DNA of 64,000 nt from Kiritimatiellia bacterium (GTDB lineage: Bacteria > Verrucomicrobiota > Kiritimatiellia > CAIVKH01): positions 1-64,000 of the forward strand of contig JAOSKE010000004.1 of NCBI GenBank assembly GCA_027493775.1, given 5' to 3'. Positions 26,869 to 37,179 of this stretch are shown one piece after another. The first letter of the stretch is position 1. Each line of letters starts with the position of its first letter. Below the pieces are notes generated by a model, which saw only the letters and a list, made by a program, of their open reading frames with translations, did not search any database and had not been told where the DNA came from. The translations under genes and the position numbers were made by a program.

Positions 26869-28154
26869 GGGCGGAACCTATGCCGCAAACGAGTTGAACC
26901 AGTACACAAACATTTTGCCAGCCGCGATCCAACCGGTGTATGATTCGGATGGGAATATGACGTACGACGGGAAATGGGGATACGTCTGGGATGCCGAGAA
27001 CCGGTTGGTCGCGGCGCTTCCCGTTGTGACGAATCAGGGATCGGTTCGGTTGCGCTTCGCGTATGACTATATGAGTCGGCGCGTGGGGAAGGAGGTCGAG
27101 ACCTGGACCGGCATGGAGTGGAGCAATGTTGTGACCATAGCATTCACATACGACGGGTGGAACATGGTTCGTGAAACGCGGAGCGACGAGTCCAAGCCGA
27201 ACTACTACGTCTGGGGTCTCGACCTCTCCGGAACCCCGCAAGGCGCAGGCGGGGTGGGCGGGTTACTCGCACGAGTCCGCCAGGAAAACATCCCGCATCC
27301 ACTCTATTACGCCAGCGACGCCAACGGAAACATCACGGACGTCCTGAACACCAACGGCACCCTCGCCGCCCACTACGAATACGACCCGTTCGGCAATATC
27401 GTTGCTCTGTCCGGCGACTTAGCCGGCATCAACCCCTTTCGGTTTAGCTCGAAGTATTGGGATGAGGAGGTGGGGGTGTATTATTACGGCTATAGGTTTT
27501 ACTCCCCGGAGATGGCCAGATGGATAAACCGCGATCCTATTGAAGAGCGAGGTGGGTTGAATTTGTATGTGCTCGCCCAAAATACGCCTGCCAATACGAT
27601 TGATCCCCTAGGTCTTTTACAGGACCATGTTAGTTACGCGGTCTATCTTAGTGGATTAGGTGGAGGTATTGACGTGGATACCGACACCCAGATGAAAGAT
27701 TGTTGTTCCGATGATGGGAAAATGGTGAAAAACGGAGATATTAAATTAGAGCTCACAGTTAAAGGGTTACGCAGGGCTTGGGCTTGGTATCTCCGTTTAT
27801 ACTTTTGATTTCTCGTATAAAGGGCCATCTGTAACAGTTACTGCAACAGCAAAATCCGAGAGTCCATCCTGCGGAGAGCCTCCGCCATGTGTTAATATTT
27901 CTGGAGGTGCTGGTCTTAGTGCAAGTTCGTCATTTTCTGTATCTTTATTTAATCACTTTGCTTCTTCTGTGACAGCAACAGCTCAGGGTGATTTACGTCT
28001 TTCAGGCCAGTATTGTTTCGATGGTAGTGCCACGAAGATCGAATTGCAGCTTTGCGGCAGTGCTGGAATGCAAGGGTCCTATACTTGGTTCGGTCAAGAA
28101 CATGAAATTGGAAGCACCGTTGAACATGGCTGTATCACTTTGGCGACATTCTGA
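26869..28154 (+). pseudogene. RHS 3' fragment with beta-rich tip (cassette 5, one frameshift)
   Basis: RHS frame starts abruptly after the RAYT remnant (GTYAANELNQYTN), runs through WGYVWDAENRLVAAL and the core (HYEYDPFGNIVALSG, YYYGYRFYSPEMARW) to IDPLGLL. The tip continues for about 180 residues if one G is removed from GGG at 27764-27766; without that it stops at 27808. The corrected tip is rich in Ser, Thr, Val and Gly, with several Cys, and looks like beta structure. A different RHS subfamily from the parent gene: the body is related to cassette 7, not to 16873-20753. Confidence 0.75.
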
Positions 28155-28156
28155 AA

Positions 28157-28492
28157 ATGAGCGGTCTTAACAAAAGCAGTGATTACGGCAATAGACGGTC
28201 TAAGATCGCTATGGTATGCGGTCTTCTACTCGTCGTTGTTATTGCGCCAATCGTTTTCCTGTTATCTGTTGTTCCTGCCTTTATATCCGTACATGAGCAA
28301 GGATTTCGTTCAAATGAAGAGTGGTTTTCGTATACATCGGAGGCGACAGGTCGGGTCAAATCATTCAGCATTATCACGGGAATCGTAGGTCTCCTGCTAT
28401 TTGTTATGTGTTCCTATCGTTGTAGAAAGAACAGGGCAATAATATCCCAAACTGGTAAACTAACAGGGAAAAGGGGAAAACGGGTCAGATAA
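28157..28492 (+). CDS. Small two-helix membrane protein, partner of cassette 5
   Basis: 111 residues, start 2 bases after the tip stop. Two transmembrane helices (about residues 18-41 and 71-87) flank a short extracytoplasmic loop; the tail is strongly basic. No family recognised. Immunity-like position. The last codons lie at a REP-like repeat, so the C-terminus may be altered. Confidence 0.55.
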   Translation: MSGLNKSSDYGNRRSKIAMVCGLLLVVVIAPIVFLLSVVPAFISVHEQGFRSNEEWFSYTSEATGRVKSFSIITGIVGLLLFVMCSYRCRKNRAIISQTGKLTGKRGKRVR

Positions 28493-28555
28493 CATAGGTA
28501 GTTGGGGTCAAGTCTAGAAGGTAGTTGGGGTCAAGTCTAGACATTGTACATTTCC
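28482..28555 (+). repeat. REP-like repeat cluster
   Basis: GGGTCAGATAACATAG, then two copies of GTAGTTGGGGTCAAGTCTAG, the second ending ACATTGTACATTT. Related units are at 6691-6703, 11213-11240, 13131-13162 and 28817-28876. They resemble REP sequences associated with RAYT transposases. Confidence 0.65.
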
Positions 28556-28816
28556 GCTTGCGACCGACCAATCGCGCTTGCGGCCAACGCAACATCTGTG
28601 GTACTTAACACCTACGATTTCGTGGGGAGACGGGTTGTGAAGGGAATAGGGACAACAGAATGGTGGGTGGCATACGACGGGTGGCAGGAAAACATCCCGC
28701 ATCCACTCTATTACGCCAGCGACGCCAACGGCAACATCACGGACGTCCTGAACACCACCGGCACCCTCGCCGCCCACTACGAATACGACCCCTATGGCAA
28801 CACCATTGCCCAGTGA
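28556..28816 (+). pseudogene. Short RHS body fragment between REP-like repeats (cassette 6)
   Basis: About 85 codons of RHS body (NTYDFVGRRVVKG, then ENIPHPLYYASDANGN, HYEYDPYGN) that end without a tip, framed by REP-like repeats on both sides. An internal deletion relative to cassette 7 joins YDGW to QENIPH. A decayed cassette. Confidence 0.75.
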
Positions 28817-28876
28817 AGTAGTTGGGGTCAAGTCTACATTGAAGTAGTTGGGGTCAAGTCTAGACATTGTACATTT
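28817..28876 (+). repeat. REP-like repeats between RHS fragments
   Basis: Two direct copies of AGTAGTTGGGGTCAAGTCTA, the second complete to GACATTGTACATTT. Same family as 28482-28555. Confidence 0.7.
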
Positions 28877-28882
28877 ACGCTT

Positions 28883-29956
28883 ATGCAGAGAAGGATCCAT
28901 CGCGCTTGCGACCAACGGCGGACTGTGGTAGTTAACACCTACGATTTCATGGGGAGACGGGTGCTGCCGAATCAGGGATCGGTTCGGTTGCGCTTCGCGT
29001 ATGACTATATGAGTCGGCGCGTGGAGAAGGAGGTCGAGACCTGGACCGGCATGGAGTGGAGCAATGTTGTGACCATAGCATTCACATACGACGGCTGGAA
29101 CATGGTTCGTGAAACGCGGAGCGACGAGTCTAAGCCGAACTACTACGTCTGGGGCCTCGACCTCTCCGGAACCCTGCAAGGCGCGGGCGGGGTGGGCGGG
29201 TTACTCGCACGAGTCCGCCAGGAAAACATCCCGCATCCACTCTATTACGCCAGCGACGCCAACGGAAACATCACGGACGTCCTGAACACCAACGGCACCC
29301 TCGCCGCCCACTACGAATACGACCCGTTCGGCAATATCGTTGCTCTGTCCGGCGACTTAGCCGGCATCAACCCCTTTCGGTTTAGCTCCAAGTATTGGGA
29401 TGCGGGGGTGGGGGTGTATTATTACGGCTACAGATATTACAGCCCACAGATCGGAAGATGGTTGAGTCGGGACCTAGCTTGGCAGTATTTCACAGATGCG
29501 TATTCCTTGGATGGATATGACTTCGTTCGCAATTACCCGGTTGCCCGCATCGACTACTTGGGCTTGCTGTGCGATCCGACTGTGTGGAGTGGTGTTGCGA
29601 CATGGCAGGAACGCGGGAGCGGGCCTCCTAACCATCATTACAACATCCGCGTCTGTCGTTATGCTTTGGTGGAAAAGGGTACAAAAAAATGCAAGTTCTT
29701 ATGCTTCAGCTTCACTATCGACGACGAAAGGGAGAAAGAGGTTAGGAGCTGCTACACTTGCGGTACTTGTTCTTGCCCTGGAGACTCGTATGTGCCGCCC
29801 GCAAGTAGCGAGCAGTGTCCGGGCGCGGGGGTGGACACTAATGAATCTCATCTGGACGACGATGACTCGCTTCCGCTATCTGGTAGCCTTACTCGCGCTC
29901 GCTTCAGTAACGCTGTTTCTTGGGTGGAAGATTGGTTATATGCGAGCATCTGTTGA
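28883..29956 (+). pseudogene. RHS 3' fragment with Cys-rich tip (cassette 7)
   Basis: RHS body almost identical to cassette 5 from NQGSVRLRFAYDYMSRRV to NPFRFSSKYWD, then YGYRYYSPQIGRWLSRD and IDYLGLL. The tip of about 100 residues has ten or more Cys (CSCPGDSY region). As read, it overlaps the next gene by 116 bases; one extra G in the GGGGG at 29827-29831 would instead end it with TAA at 29838-29840, right before the next ATG. I favour that shorter end. There is no 5' half. Confidence 0.75.
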
Positions 29957-30236
29957 TGCGCTCTGCATACAAACGGGCGTAAATACAATCCTGCGCAATC
30001 AGGTCTACCAAGGCAAGATAGCAGAAGCAGTATCAGGAATTGAATTCACGCTCTTGGCCTTTTCCAATTCTCTACAACGAGAATCCCGCATTCTGCTTTC
30101 TCCCGCAGTTCGCCAGCAGATGGACTATGCTCAACAAGCAATTGGTGAGACGTTCCGTCAATATCCTGTTAAGGAAGTGCCTACTGGTAAAGCTGACAGC
30201 GCCCAAGAGGGCGCGGCCTCCAAACCAGCGCAGTAA
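29841..30236 (+). CDS. Membrane-anchored partner of cassette 7
   Basis: 131 residues from ATG 29841. One N-terminal transmembrane helix (about residues 13-32) is followed by a helical soluble domain and an Ala/Lys-rich tail. No family recognised. Immunity-like position, as in the other cassettes. Confidence 0.55.
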   Translation: MNLIWTTMTRFRYLVALLALASVTLFLGWKIGYMRASVDALCIQTGVNTILRNQVYQGKIAEAVSGIEFTLLAFSNSLQRESRILLSPAVRQQMDYAQQAIGETFRQYPVKEVPTGKADSAQEGAASKPAQ

Positions 30237-30289
30237 CTGCATGACAGAATAGTTCGAGTTCGGGGGTCAGTCCTCACTTTCGGCTACTC

Positions 30290-32553
30290 GGGGCACGTTC
30301 ACGCATAACCTCGTCGTTCCGAATCGGGTTGTTTTTCCCTTCGGTTGTCAGCCCCACAACCCGCCCTCCGCGGTCAACGCCCGCGGCTACAGAAGAAACA
30401 TCCCTTCCGCGTGTTTCCGTGGTTAAAAATCTTTTCACCGACATTCGTAACGCTCGCCCTTCAGAAATCACAATTCGTGTCCATTCGTGGTTCAAATTCA
30501 TCAAACTAAGCGCTTACAGTTCGTCGTTTGTGGTAGGGCCGGATCGCCCTCCAGAGGCGGGTAAACCGAGCCGGCCGGAATGTTCACGATTAGCCTCGCT
30601 GTTCCATGTCGGGTTATTTTCGACCTTCGGTTGTTGACCATAGAGCTCCTGCGGCGCGCCCAGCGGTCACGCCCTACCAACCACAGTGAAATCGTGAGCA
30701 ACATGATAAATCCCCTTTCCGCGTGCTTCCGCGCATTTCCGTGGTTAAAATCTTTTCATCCACGTTCGGCGCGCCCGGCGGTCACGCCCTACCAGACACG
30801 GTGAAATCGTGAACAACACAACAGTTTGCCGTTTTGGGTAGGGCCGGATCGGCGAGCCGGCCGGAATGTTCACGATTAGCCTCGCTGTTCCGAGTCGGGT
30901 TGTTTTTCCCTTTCGGTTGTCAGCCCCACAACCCCCGCGGCGCGCCCGGCGGTCACGCCCTACCAAATACAGTGAAGTCGTGAATCACACAGCAATTTGC
31001 TCTCCGTGATCTTCCGCGTGTTTCCGTGGTTAAAAATCTTTTCACCGACATTCGTAACGCCCGACCTTCAGAAATCTGAATTCGTGTCCATCCGTGTCCA
31101 TCCGTGGTTCAAATTCATCAAACTAAGCGCTTACAGTTCGTCGTTTGTGGTAGGGCTGGCCTGTACGTTCACGATTAGCCTTTTTGTTCCGAATCGGGTT
31201 GTTATCTGCCTTCGGTTGTAAACCCCACAACCCCTGCGGCGCGCCCGGCGGTCACGCCCTACCAGACACGGTGAAATCGTGAACAACACAACAGTTTGCT
31301 TTCCGCATCCTTCCCACCGTTAACAAAAAAACGCAAACTCTGAACCTCGCCCTCCGCGGTCAGCGCCCCTGTCACGCCATAGCCTCCGGCGACGGCGGAC
31401 GCGGCTACAGAAGAAACATGCCTTCCGCGTTCTTCCGCGTCTTTCTGTGGTTAAAAATCCTTTCATCGACATTCCGCGCACTCGGCCCTGCCCGACACAG
31501 CAAAATCGTGAACCACAGTGGCGTGAATTCATCACGCCCTTTTCTGGCGTGAAATTTTCACGCCCTACTTCCGCATTTTGTATCTTTTGTGGTTCCTCCC
31601 CATACCCAATCCGTGCCCATCCGTGTCCATCCGTGGTTCAAATTCATCACGCCCTACGATTTGCGTTTTGTGCGTTTTGTGCCTTTTGTGGTTAAATTTT
31701 CATCCCAACGATTTGTCGTTTTGGGTAGGGCCGGATCGCCGAGCCGGCCGGAATGTTCACGCATAACCTCGTCGTTCCGAATCGGGCTGTTTTCCCCCTT
31801 CGGTTGTTATCCACACAATCCGCCTCCGCGGTCAGCGCCCCTGTCACGCCATAGCCTCCGGCGACGGCGGACGCGGCTACAGAAGAAACATGCCTTCCGC
31901 GTTCTTCCGCGTCTTTCCGTGGTTAAAAATCCTTTCATCGACATTCGTAACGCTCGCCCTTCAGAAATTGCAATTCGTGTCTATTCGTGTCCATTCGTGG
32001 TTCAAATTCATCAAACTAAGCGCTTACAGTTCGTCGTTTGTGGTAGGGCTGGCCTGCACGTTCACGATTAGCCTTTTTGTTCCGAATCGGGTTGTTATCT
32101 GCCTTCGGTTGTAAACCCCACAACCCCTGCGGCGCGCCCGGCGGTCACGCCCTACCCACCACAGTGAAATCGTGATCCAGACAACAGTTTGTTTTCCGCA
32201 CCCTTCTGCGTATTTCCGTGGTGAAAAATTCTTTCCACCTAAATTCAACGCGCCCGACCTTCAGAAATCAAAATCCGTGCCCATCCGTGTCCATCCGTGG
32301 TTCAAATTCATCACGCCCTACGTCCCGCCTTTTCTGGTTAAGACCAAACCACTTCCAAGGGTTGGAAATGTGTCGCAAACCGAGTTCCAAGGGTTGGAAA
32401 TGCGGTTAATCGGGATTGTTTAAAGGCGAAATTTTGGGCCCGTGCGCAACTTTCCTGTAGATGGCGGGTGTGTGGCCTACAGCCCCTGCGGTGCGCCCGG
32501 CGGTCACGCCATTTTTTTGCAGAGCTTTTGAGGCACTATCTTGAGCCGCTGAA
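30290..32553. repeat. Non-coding interspersed repeat array, period about 0.3 kb
   Basis: No gene is seen in 2.3 kb. A unit with ATGTTCACG-TTAGCCTCG-TGTTCC and TCGGGTTGTT, then CTTCGGTTGT, begins near 30292, 30578, 30865, 31163, 31752 and 32057, that is at intervals of about 286, 287, 298, 589 and 305. Between copies lie TTCCGTGGTTAAAAATC (30412, 30739, 31022, 31443, 31915, 32212), GTCCATTCGTGGTTCAAATTC, and GCGCGCCCGGCGGTCACGCC (about 30652, 30766, 30940, 31236, 32131, 32492). Copies are diverged and partly rearranged. Confidence 0.8.
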
Positions 32554-32790
32554 TTATTCGCTGTCGCCCTCAATTGGAGGTCGATCAGGAACCTGATCAA
32601 GAACTTTGCGAAAAGCTCCCTTCTTTGCCCGGCTAGCCCGTGATTCAATCAATTCTGCTGTCGTGAGCGCTGATATCTTCTCAGAGACGGCGGTTGCAAT
32701 AAACTGGTTTATGGAGACCCCGTCTTGTGCCGAAATTTTTCGGATATGACGGTGTATTGAGTTCGGTAGTCGAAGATTGAGTGCACTCAT
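32554..32790 (-). CDS. Ribbon-helix-helix antitoxin
   Basis: Seventy-eight residues. Residues 3-45 match an Arc/CopG/HicB-type ribbon-helix-helix: a strand SALNLRLPNSIH, then helices with ISAQDGVSINQFI and a Glu/Lys-rich tail that would wrap a toxin. Its ATG overlaps the stop of the PIN gene (ATGA), giving a coupled toxin-first pair. It would neutralise the PIN ribonuclease and repress the shared promoter. Confidence 0.8.
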   Translation of the reverse strand: MSALNLRLPNSIHRHIRKISAQDGVSINQFIATAVSEKISALTTAELIESRASRAKKGAFRKVLDQVPDRPPIEGDSE

Positions 32791-33206
32791 CGTATCTCCT
32801 TTAAAAATTCCGCAGGTGAAACAACACGAATGTCAAATTTGCTCGCCGCCATGAAGTCCCTTTTGTTGTGCGTTATGATCGGTACGTGATTTGCCGCAAT
32901 AGCGAGCTCCAAAACGTGGTCATCTTTGGGGTCGCGTAGTTGTGGTCTCCACAAAAAATGGATGATTACGGCTTCACCTTGTTCACAGAGTCCATTCAAC
33001 ACGTCTTCAATATTTTTTGTATTCAGTCCCAAGGTCTGGTGATGTCGTTTCAGTATCTCTTCATATTCGTAAAGTAGTGACGTAGAAAGCATAGGAACAA
33101 CCCTACCGGTTTCGATCATTCGCAACACCCTGTGCGATGCACCGTTTGACGAGTAGAGACCCGCATATGGAACGTTTGTATCCATGACTGCTCTGATTTC
33201 GTTCAC
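32787..33206 (-). CDS. PIN-domain ribonuclease toxin
   Basis: About 139 residues. PIN fold with acidic residues in the expected places: AVMDTNVPYAGL near the start (first Asp), YEYEEILKR (Glu), RDPKDDHVLELA (Asp pair) and ITHNKRDF (last Asp). It belongs to the group annotated as putative toxin-antitoxin component, PIN family. The open frame starts at 33224, but a sigma-70 promoter overlaps those codons, so I chose the GTG at 33206; the ATG at 33185 is possible. Likely cleaves RNA when freed from its antitoxin. Confidence 0.8.
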   Translation of the reverse strand: MNEIRAVMDTNVPYAGLYSSNGASHRVLRMIETGRVVPMLSTSLLYEYEEILKRHHQTLGLNTKNIEDVLNGLCEQGEAVIIHFLWRPQLRDPKDDHVLELAIAANHVPIITHNKRDFMAASKFDIRVVSPAEFLKEIR

Positions 33207-33212
33207 AGAGTA

Positions 33213-33241
33213 TTGATACTGCATGTAGTACCATTTGTCAA
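33213..33241 (-). promoter_or_regulatory. Sigma-70-type promoter of the PIN/RHH operon
   Basis: On the minus strand TTGACA (33241-33236), a 17-base spacer, then TATCAA (33218-33213). Near-consensus and just upstream of the toxin start. Confidence 0.7.
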
Positions 33242-33396
33242 TTTCCTCTAACGGCCGACAGGCCCCGCTTCATCCCTGCATCAACAATAGTTGTAATGGC
33301 ACATTTTTTTCGCACCCTTCGCATATTCTGCGGTTCAAAACACGTCGTTGTGCGGCTCTTCTGTCGGCGATCTACCGGTCATGCGATGCGCTTTGC
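33242..33396. other. Spacer between efflux operon and toxin-antitoxin operon
   Basis: No gene seen. A direct repeat GCGATGCGCTTT occurs twice at about 33382-33415, overlapping the end of the pump gene. No convincing terminator. Confidence 0.4.
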
Positions 33397-36300
33397 CTAT
33401 GCGCGATGCGCTTTTTGCAGGCGGCGCTCTTCGCGCATACAAAAGAGTACGGGGGCGACGAGGGTGGTCATTACTTGAATGGTCATGCCGCCGAAGGAGG
33501 GGATGGCCATGGGAATCATAATGTCCGCACCGCGACCGGAGGAGGTGAGGACGGGGATCAAGGCGAGGATCGTCGTGGCCGCAGTCATCATACAGGGACG
33601 GACCCGCCGCAGTCCGGCATCAATCGTGGCTGCGCGGATGCCGGCAACGGAGGTCGGCGTCGCGTCAGTGAAGCGTTGACGGAGGTAGGTACACATAATG
33701 ACGCCGTCGTCGGTGGCGACGCCGAAGAGCGCGAGGAATCCAACCCAGATCGCGACGCTGAGGTTGATGGTGTGAACCTGAAAGAGGTCGCGCAGGTTGA
33801 TGCCAAATAGATGGAAGTTCAAAAACCAATCCTGTGCATAGAACCAGATCAGGATAAAACCGCCCGACCACGCGATGAAGATGCCGGTGAAGACGAAGAA
33901 GGAGAGGGCGTAGTCCTTGAACTGAAAATAGAGAATCAAAAAGATGATGATCAGTGTGAGCGGAATGACGGTCGCTAATCGCTGTGCGGCTCGGATTTGG
34001 TTTTCGTAGGTCCCCGCAAAGGTGTAGCTCACGCCGGCAGGCAGCACTAACGCGCCGGAGGCGATCTGTTCTTTAATGTATTGATCGGCTTGCTGGACGA
34101 CGTCCACTTCCGCGAATTGTGGTTTCTTATCGAAAATAACAAAGCCGGTGAGGAAGGTGTCCTCGCTCGTGATCATTTCCGGCCCGCGCACGTAATGAAT
34201 TTCGGCGAGCTGCTCGAGTGGGACCTGAGCACCGTCCATCGCTGGCACCAAAATACGGCGAATGGCCTCTGGCGAGTCGCGCAGCTCGCGCGCGTAGCGC
34301 ACGCGGACGGGGTAACGCTCGCGCCCTTCGACGGTGCGTGTTACCGCTTGGCCGCCAATCGCGACCTCCAGCACATCTTGGAAGTCCTCAACACGAATTC
34401 CATAGCGGGCGAGGGCGGTGCGGTCGGGGATGACTTCCAGATAGGGTTTACCGACGATGCGGTCTGCAATCACGGTGGTTGGCTCAATCATCGGCACGTG
34501 GCGAAGCACTTTTTCGAGCGCGAATCCGGCCTTTTCAATGACTTCTAAATTGGGGCCGTGGAGCTTAAGGCCCATCGGCGCGCGCATCCCACTTTGAAGC
34601 ATCACTACGCGGGTGGCGATGGGTTGTAGGCGCGGCGCGGAAGTCGCGCCCGGGATTTCGCCCGCGTGTACAATTTCATCCCAAATATCGTCTGGTTTCT
34701 GAATCCCGGCCCACGCCTCGCGGTCGGGGTTTAATTTGGGGTCGAGGGCGGGCCGCCACTGACGGAAGGGTTTCCCGCGTGAGTCTGGAATCAGTTGCCC
34801 CTGTGCATCGCGCACAAACATTCCGCGTACGAGATAAGGCTCGCCATCGGGCGCATTGAGCCGTGTGCCGTCCATTGAGCGGACAAAGTCATTTGTCTTC
34901 GCGTTGTATTTGAAGGAGAGCCGCCGTCCATCGCGATCTGTTGCGTATTCGGGGTGATAGTTAATGACGGTTTCGATCATCGGCACCGGCGCGGGGTCGA
35001 GTGGGCTCTCCGCGCGACCGAGTTTTCCAACTGCCGAAGCGACTTCTGGGATCGCGTAAAACGCCATATCCTGTTTTTGCAAAATATCGAGGGTTTCCCC
35101 AATGGACGCGTGGGGCATGGCCGAGGGCATATACAGGTAAGAACCTTCGTCGAGTGGCGGCATAAACTCTTTGCCGAGACCGGGGAATGCGTGCGCGACG
35201 GTTGAAACCGGACCCCACGTGCGGATCGGGCGAGGTACCCAGCCGAAGGTGCGATCAAAGCCGAGCCAGACGGTAAGTCCGAGGAGGACGATTACGCCGG
35301 GGATTGCTAGGAACGCCGCTTTGTGGTCGAGGCACCATTTCAATAACCGCGCGTAGATGTGTTGATAGTAAATCAGTGCGCCGAGAGTGACGCCGAGGAT
35401 GAGCGCAACGATTAGGAAGTTGCGGATGATTCCGCGATCAGGCCCGAGCGGCATCCAGTGAATAGACATCAAAATGACGAGGACGAACGCAACCGCCCAA
35501 GAGAGGGGCGACTCCACCTTTTTTCGGCCTTGCGCTCTTTTTCTTGTGCCGGAAAAAGAGATGGGCCGCAGGTGGGATAATTGTAAGCGCCACGATCACC
35601 GAGGCGATTAAAGCGAAGGTCTTGGTGAATGCGAGCGGGCGAAACAACTTGCCTTCAGCCGCCTGCATCGCGAAGACGGGTAGGAAGCTGATGACCGTTG
35701 TGGAGATGGCAGTAACTACCGCACCACCGACTTCCGTGGTCGCGCGATAAATCACGGGCAGCGTCTTTCGTCGGTCTGCGCGGTCGTCAGACGGCATCTC
35801 GTCCAGGTGTTTGAGGATATTTTCACAGACAATGATCCCCATATCCACCACCGTGCCGATGGCGATGGCGATACCAGAGAGCGAAACGATATTCGCGTCC
35901 ACCTTCGTGTAGCGCATCGCGATGAAACAGGCGAGCACGGCCAGCGGCATAACGCCGGAGATCAGCATTGAGCTTCCAAAGTGACGCACCATTACGAGGA
36001 CGACGATGGTCGTGACGAGGATTTCCAGATAGAGCGCGTCGTTGAGCGTGCCGAGTGTTTCGTAGATCAGCTCGCTGCGGTCATAAAAGGGGACAATGGT
36101 GAGTTGACTGACCGTGCCATCCTCGAGGGTTTTGCGCGGGAGCGATGCGCTGATCTCTGCGAGCTTCTTCTTCACGTTTCCAATCGCAGCCAGCGGATTT
36201 TCGCCGTGCCGGGCCACGACGACTCCGCCGACGACTTCCGCCCCTTCTTTATCCAGCGCCCCGCGCCGGAGTTCAGGGCCGAGGCTGACGTGTGCGACGT

Positions 36301-37177
36301 TCCTCACGTAAATCGGAACATTGTCGGTGACTTTGATCACGGTGTGTTCGAGATCGGCGACGCTCTTCAACAGCCCGACTCCGCGAACGGTATATTCCAC
36401 GTTGTTAACTTCGAAGACACTTGCGCCGACATCGAGGTTTGACATCCGAACCGCATTCACGATCTCAGGGAGCGTGACATCGTGTGCCCGCATCGCGTCG
36501 GGGTCCACGTCCACTTGATACTCTTTGACGTAGCCGCCGATGGAGGCGACTTCGCTCACGCCTTCTGCGGACTGGAGCGCGTAGCGGACGTTGTAATCCT
36601 GGATTGAGCGGAGTTCAGACAAATCCCATCCGCCGGTTGGATTGCCTTTCGGATCGCGCCCTTCAAGCGTGTACCAGAAGACCTGTCCCAAGGACGTTGC
36701 ATCCGGCCCAAGCGCGGGTTGAACACCTTCGGGAAGGGTGTCGGGCGGGAGGCTGCTGAGTTTTTCGAGGATACGCGAACGGCTCCAATAGAACTCGGCC
36801 TTTTCATTGAAGATCACAAAGATCATCGAGAAGCCGAATTCGGAATAGCTGCGAATCGTTTTCACCTCCGGTACGCCCAAGAGTGCGACGGTCAGTGGAT
36901 AGGTGACTTGGTCTTCCATGTCCTGCGGCGAACGTCCCATCCATTCGGCGAAGACGATCTGTTGATTTTCGCCGATATCGGGAATCGCATCCACCGGCAC
37001 GGGGTCTCGTTCGAGGAAGGGGACCTGCCAGTCGAATGGCGCGTGGATGATGCCCCAGAAGATGAAGAAGAGCGTCATCAGCCCGACGATCACCTTATTG
37101 TTCAGGCAGAATCCGACCACGCGCTCCACAAAGGAGCGCGGTGGCGGCAGGGCGTGGGGGGCAGGCGTATTCGACAT
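33397..37177 (-). CDS. cusA: CusA/CzcA-type heavy-metal RND efflux pump (one frameshift)
   Basis: Inner membrane proton-driven pump of a tripartite metal exporter, about 1,260 residues when joined. The N-terminal part (from 37177) has VPFLERDPVPVDAIPDIGENQQIVF, typical of the HME family, the porter domains and the membrane helix with VVDMGIIVCENI. The second part has the large periplasmic loop with GSYLYMPSAMPHASIGET and helix GVATDDGVIMCTYL. The frame breaks at a T6 run at 35519-35524 (A6 in the gene); one base fewer joins both. Long inserts around KYNAKTNDF and KLNPDREAW make it longer than E. coli CusA. Last gene of its operon, 2 bases after the adaptor. Metal is probably Cu(I)/Ag(I) but not proven. 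Confidence 0.88.
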
Positions 37178-37179
37178 TG

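Noticed and set aside
29841-29956. True 116-base overlap between cassette 7 tip and its partner
   Set aside because: One base in the G run at 29827-29831 would end the tip just before the partner ATG, as in other cassettes; the overlapping residues look random.
30290-32553. CRISPR array or clustered regularly spaced repeats
   Set aside because: Repeat units are long, diverged and of several kinds; the sequence between copies is itself repetitive and no cas gene is near.
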